NCBI GenBank assembly: GCA_025055635.1
Contig: JANWWQ010000014.1
Span: forward strand, 1-38,480
Length of the DNA: 38,480 bases
Direction of reading: 5' to 3'
Source of the DNA: Flavobacteriales bacterium
GTDB lineage: Bacteria > Bacteroidota > Bacteroidia > CAIKAF01
The notes under the pieces are model-generated. The model was not told the origin of the DNA. It saw nothing but the letters and a program-made list of their open reading frames with translations, and did not search any database. The number at the start of each line of letters is the position of its first letter. Position 1 is the first letter of the stretch. Shown piece after piece: positions 33,965-38,480 of the stretch. A program made the translations under genes and the position numbers.

Positions 33965-34804
33965 TTAAAATTTCCATCGCCGGTGACTCCACAGCCACTG
34001 GGCGGGTGCACGCCGGATATCTTCTTCCAACTGTTTAGCATATGCAGCCATCAATTGCTGGTCTGTCCAGGCGCTCACGTTTTCTGCAAGGAGCACAAAG
34101 CGAATTTTGAAACGTCCAAAGCCCAATCTTTCACAGTGCAAATAACCTACTGCCAGATTCAGCCGCTTCGCTATGCGCGGCGGGCCGTCGTAAAAGGCCG
34201 TATCTCTCCCGAAAAAAGGAACCCGCACGTGGTGCTCCCGACTGGGACTCTGATCGGCCAGTAAATAAGTCCAGCAGGGCTTGGGGGCGCTCATTATCGT
34301 CCGATAAAGGTTGCGTGGGGTTACCACATACCCCACATTGGACAATCTCCGTCGGGTTTTGTTCACTATTTGATCGGCCTCAGGATTTTTTAAATGAAAA
34401 TACACCGCCAGATTAGTCATACCCGAAAGATGACTCCCTCTGATACCCGCCCATTCCCAGTTACCCAAATGGGCTCCCAGCATCAGACCGGATATACCTT
34501 TCTCCCGGAAAGGCTTGAAAAATTCAGCATTTTCCACGTGCACGCGGCGAATTAAATCTTCCTTTTTCATAGCGAGAATTTTAATGCTTTCTGTCAACAC
34601 CATGGCAAAGTGCGCGTAGAAATCGTGCATAATGGCCCGCCTCCACCGCTCGGTTTGTTCTGGGAAGCAAATACGCAGATTGTGCAGGATGACCCCCCTT
34701 CGGTACCGCACCAGGTGCGCCATCACAAAGGCCAGTAAAGCTGCCAGAACCCTGAGCACGGGCCAAGGTAGCCGGGCTATGGCCAGTGTCAATCGGTACC
34801 ACAT
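33965..34804 (-). CDS. Lipid A biosynthesis-type lysophospholipid acyltransferase (LpxL/HtrB-like)
   Basis: A 279-residue membrane acyltransferase. An N-terminal amphipathic and hydrophobic segment (about 1-32) is followed by the catalytic H-x4-E motif HLGNWE (His112, Glu117) in GAHLGNWEW, then LLADQSPSREHHVRVPFFG, the second family block. It probably adds a secondary acyl chain to lipid A at the inner membrane; ornithine or glycine lipid acyltransferases have a similar fold. It has an exact -7 element 7 nt before the ATG and is followed by the TIGR01777 gene. Confidence 0.87.
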   Translation of the reverse strand: MWYRLTLAIARLPWPVLRVLAALLAFVMAHLVRYRRGVILHNLRICFPEQTERWRRAIMHDFYAHFAMVLTESIKILAMKKEDLIRRVHVENAEFFKPFREKGISGLMLGAHLGNWEWAGIRGSHLSGMTNLAVYFHLKNPEADQIVNKTRRRLSNVGYVVTPRNLYRTIMSAPKPCWTYLLADQSPSREHHVRVPFFGRDTAFYDGPPRIAKRLNLAVGYLHCERLGFGRFKIRFVLLAENVSAWTDQQLMAAYAKQLEEDIRRAPAQWLWSHRRWKF

Positions 34805-34811
34805 TTTTCAC

Positions 34812-34819
34812 CAAAGTTA
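34812..34819 (-). promoter_or_regulatory. -7 promoter element of the acyltransferase gene
   Basis: The minus strand reads TAACTTTG, an exact match, 7 nt before the ATG at 34804; transcription would start within 1-3 nt of the start codon. Confidence 0.65.
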
Positions 34820-34849
34820 TGTGGACTAGGGGCAATCCTTTTTGGATTA

Positions 34850-35998
34850 CTAGAGGGCCGATGCCCTCAGAACGGCTTCTGGCCCGAAGCGGTGGTACAG
34901 CTTGTCCAATGTCCGCAGGAGGCGTTCTTGGCGAGCCTCCTCTTCAAAGAGCCGGAGGGCGGGCTGGGAAGGCTGCAGCTCGCTGACACGCAGGCCGAGG
35001 AGTCGGACGCGCTGACGGCGTGTCCAAGCCTTGCGAAGCAACTGACGAGCCGTACACAGCAGGGCTAAATCGCAAGCTGTGGGGGTAATTTTCTGCCCGC
35101 GGGTGGAGGTGTCAAAGTCAGCGTACCGCAGCTTCACGGCCACCCCAGCACTGAGAAGGTTTTCTGTGCGCAGGCGGTGCCCCAGGTGCGCAGCCATGCG
35201 GGCCAGCGTGCGTTCCAGTAAGGCAGGGTCATCCGTATCACTGTCAAAGGTGTGTTCTTCCGAAAACGACCGGGCCATGCGGTAAGGCACCACCGGCCTG
35301 GGATCTATCCCCTGCGCCCTGAGCCATAATTCTAAGCCAGGCCGGCCAAACACTTGCTCCATGACGTGCGCGGGCATGCTCTGCAACGTGGCAATGTAGC
35401 GCACACCCATCCGGCTCAGCCTTTCGCCCAGAAGGGATCCAGCACCGGGCAACACCTGCACCGGCAGGGGTGCCAGGAAGCTTTTTTCGTAACCCGGCGG
35501 TACTTGTAAACGGCCATGCGGCTTGCTTTGGTTGGTGGCTACCTTACCCACACTTTTGCTGGTGGCCAGAGCTGCGCTCACCCGCAGGCCCGTCTCTCGC
35601 TCTGTATAAGCCGCCAGTTCCGTGAGCCAACGCCAAGCACCCAGATAACGGTCCATACCCGTAAAGTCCATATAAAATTCATCCACGGAAGCCTTCTCCC
35701 ATAAGGGACTACGCTGGGCCACAATCTCCGTCACCTGTTGCGACAACCGGCTGTAGTACTCCCAGTCACCGCGCACCACCAGGAGGCCAGGGCAAAGACG
35801 CCGGGCCATACGTATAGACATTCCCGCACGCACCCCCCACCGGCGGGCCTCATAACTGGCGCTGCTCACCACAGCCCGCTCGCCAGCACCCGCCACCACC
35901 ACGGCCCGACCCATCAGCTGAGGATCGCGCAAGCGCTCGGCCTGAACAAAAAAACAGTCTATGTCCAGATGCGCAATAAGACGAACTTCTGCATCCAT
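34850..35998 (-). CDS. dinB: DNA polymerase IV (Y family)
   Basis: A 382-residue translesion polymerase. The catalytic residues are visible: Asp12 in HLDIDCFF, with the aromatic steric gate just after it, and Asp106-Glu107 in ASVDEFYMDFTG. SYEARRWGVRAGMSIRMA and ATSKSVGKVATNQSKPHG are further Y-family blocks, and a little-finger domain with FSEEHTFDSD occupies the C-terminal third. I cannot see a clear beta-clamp binding peptide at the C-terminus. Compared with the window average the gene is GC-rich. The start is ATG 35998; a one-mismatch -7 (TTTATTTG, 36011-36004) ends only 5 nt before it. It is divergent from recO. Confidence 0.93.
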   Translation of the reverse strand: MDAEVRLIAHLDIDCFFVQAERLRDPQLMGRAVVVAGAGERAVVSSASYEARRWGVRAGMSIRMARRLCPGLLVVRGDWEYYSRLSQQVTEIVAQRSPLWEKASVDEFYMDFTGMDRYLGAWRWLTELAAYTERETGLRVSAALATSKSVGKVATNQSKPHGRLQVPPGYEKSFLAPLPVQVLPGAGSLLGERLSRMGVRYIATLQSMPAHVMEQVFGRPGLELWLRAQGIDPRPVVPYRMARSFSEEHTFDSDTDDPALLERTLARMAAHLGHRLRTENLLSAGVAVKLRYADFDTSTRGQKITPTACDLALLCTARQLLRKAWTRRQRVRLLGLRVSELQPSQPALRLFEEEARQERLLRTLDKLYHRFGPEAVLRASAL

Positions 35999-36003
35999 GA
36001 CGA

Positions 36004-36011
36004 CAAATAAA
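36004..36011 (-). promoter_or_regulatory. Probable -7 element of dinB (one mismatch)
   Basis: The minus strand reads TTTATTTG (T for A at the second position) ending 5 nt before the dinB ATG, implying a leaderless message. No LexA-type palindrome was noticed nearby. Confidence 0.4.
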
Positions 36012-36073
36012 TTGTCAAATGATCCGACTAAAATATAGTCAAAATCTTGCTTGGGCCCAAAGGCTTAAGGAGC

Positions 36074-36081
36074 GAAATTTG
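36074..36081 (+). promoter_or_regulatory. Probable -7 element of recO (one mismatch)
   Basis: GAAATTTG differs from TAnnTTTG only at the first base and ends 10 nt before the ATG at 36092. Confidence 0.4.
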
Positions 36082-36091
36082 TGGGTCAGCT

Positions 36092-36844
36092 ATGGCGGTC
36101 CTTCAATCGGAGGCCATCGTGCTCCGGCGCATGCGTTACGGCGAAGAGCACCTCCTTGTGAGAGCCCTGACTGCCACAGAGGGTCCTCTCACAGTGATGC
36201 TTCGGAACACCCTAAGGGGACGAAGATTGCCCATGGCGGCGCGCCTCTGTTATCCGGGGGCCCGATTGCTACTCCAGTGGCGGCGCGGAGGAGGCAAGGG
36301 ATGGCGCTATCTGACAGGGGCAGAATCTCTGGAGCCCCAGTACCAATCGTTTTTTCAGCCTGAGCGCCTAGCTCAGATCACTTTTATTGCCCAGTGCCTA
36401 GATGAGTTTCTTCCCCAGGATCATCCCTGTGAACCAGAATACTACACTTTGGCCTCTGAATATCTTCGTTACGTAGAGAATAACCCCCCGGACAGTACTT
36501 TGCCCCTGCGGTTCATAGCCTCCCTGTGCCGGATAGCCGGCATTGCACCCGTCAGCGCTCCGCCTCGGGAAGGCATGGTCTTTGATTTGTCGGAGGCCCG
36601 CTGGATGCCCGAGGGGGTAGTACCGCGCCTGCCCCTGCGCAAGGACCTTTCTGAAGCGTGGATGGAACTTTTTTCGGGGGGAAAGTTAGAGGGCTTATCT
36701 CCGATGAACCGCCAGGCGCTCCTTTCAGCTTTGGTACAATTTATTACGCTCCACCACCGCCGGGATTTTTCCTTATCCGTTCCGGATGTTTTCAAAACAA
36801 TTTTCTCAAGTCATGGAGCGCATTCAGTGAGGTCTGAAGCCTGA
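36092..36844 (+). CDS. recO: DNA repair protein RecO
   Basis: A 250-residue RecO, which helps RecR load RecA on SSB-coated DNA in gap repair. The N-terminal OB-fold begins EAIVLRRMRYGEEHLLVRALTATEGPLTVM, matching the family; a helical C-terminal domain follows. The zinc-finger cysteines found in some RecO proteins are not evident. The ATG at 36092 fits the family N-terminus; the TTG at 36047 lies upstream of the likely -7 element and is rejected. The gene shares the higher GC of dinB, from which it diverges. Confidence 0.87.
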   Translation: MAVLQSEAIVLRRMRYGEEHLLVRALTATEGPLTVMLRNTLRGRRLPMAARLCYPGARLLLQWRRGGGKGWRYLTGAESLEPQYQSFFQPERLAQITFIAQCLDEFLPQDHPCEPEYYTLASEYLRYVENNPPDSTLPLRFIASLCRIAGIAPVSAPPREGMVFDLSEARWMPEGVVPRLPLRKDLSEAWMELFSGGKLEGLSPMNRQALLSALVQFITLHHRRDFSLSVPDVFKTIFSSHGAHSVRSEA

Positions 36845-37159
36845 TAGCTTTGGTATTAAATAGAGACAACATTAACCCTAAACTTTTTCTCGTAGAAAAG
36901 CAATAACTAATCTAAATTCGAAAAAGAGCGACAAGGCGACGAAATCCGATTGTCTCAATGTAAAGGACGCAGGAATTAAAATCGCATTGGGAAGGCCTAA
37001 AATCATAAAAAATACTAGGACTAATTTTGAAAGGCAGAAAATAAAAAAGCAAACGAAGTTTAATCCTGCTGGCAACTAAAAATAAGTTTAAGAAATGAGA
37101 TATCTCCATTTATGTTTGCACCAGTTCTGAGTTTACCTTCTTAATTAAGGCAATCAAGG
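36845..37159. other. AT-rich intergenic region carrying the promoter of the next gene
   Basis: No gene is supported in these 315 bp. Two overlapping minus-strand frames of about 65 codons look like chance frames in AT-rich DNA. The composition drops sharply from the GC-rich recO. The only clear signal is the promoter at 37087-37118. Confidence 0.45.
37087..37118 (+). promoter_or_regulatory. Promoter of the membrane protein gene (-33-like and -7)
   Basis: TATGTTTG at 37111-37118 is an exact -7 element. TTTA at 37087-37090, 20 nt before it, fits the -33 box TTTG with one mismatch: the best-spaced pair in the window. The start codon follows 41 nt later. Confidence 0.6.
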
Positions 37160-38480
37160 ATGGAAGAAGTCGTTTTTAACACTATTTCTGCCCCTGATTA
37201 TGCTACAGGCTTTGTTTTGCTTTTGGCATTTCTGCTTTACGGCCTGATAAGGCAAAACAACATGATAGAAAAAGACCCAATATACCGATATTATTTTCGC
37301 GGACTTCTAATCAAGCTCGTGGGTGGATTAGGATTTGCATTTGTGTACATGTACTATTACCATGGCGGGGATACTTTGGCTTATATGGCAGGTTGTGTGG
37401 CCATGACGGAGCTTTTCTTTAAAAATCCATTACTTTATTTAGATTTAATGTTCAACAAAATTACTTTTTCAAAATATATTTCTTACTTTGACTATGATAC
37501 TTTATGGCCTCCCACTCACATGATTAAAAAAGCGGAGAATTTCAATGTGATCCGAATAGCCAGCATATTTTCTATCCTAACTTTCAAAAGTTTTCTAGGT
37601 ACCACACTCATAATGGCTTTTATCTGTTATCAGGGTATTTGGCGTTGTTTCAAAGTTTTTTGTACCCTATTTCCTCCTTTGACACCCTCCTTCGCCATTG
37701 CATTTCTTTTTCTCCCTTCTTTGGCTTTTTGGGCGTCTGGTATCATGAAGGATACAATTTCCGTGTTTTGTATATGCCAGATAATTTATTCTTTTTATCA
37801 TTTTTATTTTGCTCCTAGAAGAAAATTAAGTCGGGCAATACCTCTGGCGTTGTTTGCCCTCCTGTTGTTTAACATCAAATCGTATTTACTGTTAGCCTTA
37901 TTTCCGGGGCTCCTTTTCTGGGCCTCTTTCTCAAGACTTCAGAAAATAAAAAGCAAAGTAGTTAGGGTGCTTGCTTTGCCTTTTATTTTAGCTGTTACTG
38001 GAATACTACTTCTCAATTTTTTCTCTTCTTCCGTGGGCACAAAATATGGTTCTGCCCAAGAAGCTATTGAAACCGCCGTAATAATACGTAAAGACCTTCA
38101 GAGGGCTGAACAGTACGGAGAGAACTTTTTTGATATCGGAGAGGTGGATCCAAGCTTCGGTGGGATGCTGAGTAAATTTCCTATAGCCCTTACAGCAGGA
38201 CTGTATAGACCTTTTATCTGGGAAAGCCGCAGTCCGGTGATGGCTATTTCAGGACTAGAAAATTTCATTTTACTATTTTTTACGATAGTTTCCCTCATCC
38301 GCCTGCGCGTATTCGGACTTTTTACCTCCACATTCAAGGATCCCATCCTGACACTATGTTTTGTTTTTTCGGTGTTTGTGGCTTTTATAGTAGGGTTTAC
38401 CACAGCTAACTTCGGCGCCCTTGTACGTTACAGGATGCCTATCCTGCCTTTCTTCCTGTCTTACTTTTTTATACTCACAT
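37160..38480 (+). CDS. Polytopic membrane protein, 3' truncated (polysaccharide polymerase-like)
   Basis: An open frame of 440 codons from the ATG at 37160 to the window edge without a stop. It is strongly hydrophobic, with about ten predicted membrane helices. Conserved-looking loops include YYYHGGDTLAY near 70-80, FWASGIMKDT near 195, LYRPFIWE near 355 and NFGALVRYRMPILPF near 420. I recognise these as a Bacteroidota family of uncharacterised integral membrane proteins, often near exopolysaccharide genes; a Wzy-like polymerase or GT-C role is a guess. The C-terminus is outside the window. Confidence 0.78.
   Translation, partial: MEEVVFNTISAPDYATGFVLLLAFLLYGLIRQNNMIEKDPIYRYYFRGLLIKLVGGLGFAFVYMYYYHGGDTLAYMAGCVAMTELFFKNPLLYLDLMFNKITFSKYISYFDYDTLWPPTHMIKKAENFNVIRIASIFSILTFKSFLGTTLIMAFICYQGIWRCFKVFCTLFPPLTPSFAIAFLFLPSLAFWASGIMKDTISVFCICQIIYSFYHFYFAPRRKLSRAIPLALFALLLFNIKSYLLLALFPGLLFWASFSRLQKIKSKVVRVLALPFILAVTGILLLNFFSSSVGTKYGSAQEAIETAVIIRKDLQRAEQYGENFFDIGEVDPSFGGMLSKFPIALTAGLYRPFIWESRSPVMAISGLENFILLFFTIVSLIRLRVFGLFTSTFKDPILTLCFVFSVFVAFIVGFTTANFGALVRYRMPILPFFLSYFFILT

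Noticed and set aside
34850-36844. GC-rich dinB-recO segment as a transferred island
   Set aside because: Both are ordinary core repair genes with the same promoter style as the rest of the window, and no integration signs flank them.
36878-37109. Two hydrophobic minus-strand frames of about 65 codons
   Set aside because: They overlap each other in different frames in AT-rich DNA, which yields Phe/Leu-rich chance peptides, and no promoter element supports them.

Overview
The window reads as ordinary chromosomal DNA of a member of the phylum Bacteroidota. The evidence is a type IX secretion C-terminal domain on a secreted protein, MerR-B12, OmpA-TPR and DUF2147 proteins typical of the phylum, an almost complete lack of Shine-Dalgarno sequences, and at least fourteen exact copies of the phylum's -7 promoter element TAnnTTTG just upstream of genes. 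Placement below phylum is not resolved. It is mostly housekeeping sequence: I see no prophage, insertion sequence, CRISPR array, rRNA or tRNA.

Layout. 1-5.2 kb: 3' part of an M1 aminopeptidase, a sigma-54 activator translationally coupled to lptE, a monoacylglycerol-lipase-like hydrolase and an unknown lipoprotein. 5.2-8.1 kb: a frameshifted DnaQ-type exonuclease coupled to a fumarylacetoacetase-family gene, divergent from a yggS-rlmB-like pair. 8.1-12.8 kb: a glycosyltransferase-like protein and a DUF2147 protein, divergent from an OmpA-TPR lipoprotein and a LolA-like protein, then a small Cys-rich lipoprotein. 12.8-18 kb: msrB and clpB, divergent from a thioredoxin fused by overlap to a GMC oxidoreductase. 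18.2-20.8 kb: a beta-CASP nuclease and an EEP-family protein, overlapping. 20.8-25.6 kb: gltX-folB-CWC operon, divergent from a DoxX-like gene coupled to a large FG-GAP T9SS protein. 25.6-26.2 kb: a 578-bp stretch without an identifiable gene. 26.2-30 kb: an ABC1/UbiB-like kinase, a small unknown protein and a sugar acetyltransferase plus dTDP-glucose dehydratase pair. 30.2-34.8 kb: a B12-type MerR regulator, metK, apaG, an epimerase and a lipid A-type acyltransferase. 34.8-38.5 kb: dinB divergent from recO, then the 5' part of a polytopic membrane protein running off the window.

The most interesting signals are regulatory rather than a new gene system. The -7 elements sit so close to start codons (often 5-15 nt) that many transcripts should be leaderless or nearly so. 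Four gene pairs use 4-nt stop/start overlaps (ATGA, GTGA, TTGA). The exonuclease carries both a one-base loss in a T run and an Asn where the first catalytic Asp belongs. A MerR regulator with an intact B12 photoreceptor signature lies directly behind metK. I found no convincing wholly new multi-gene system.
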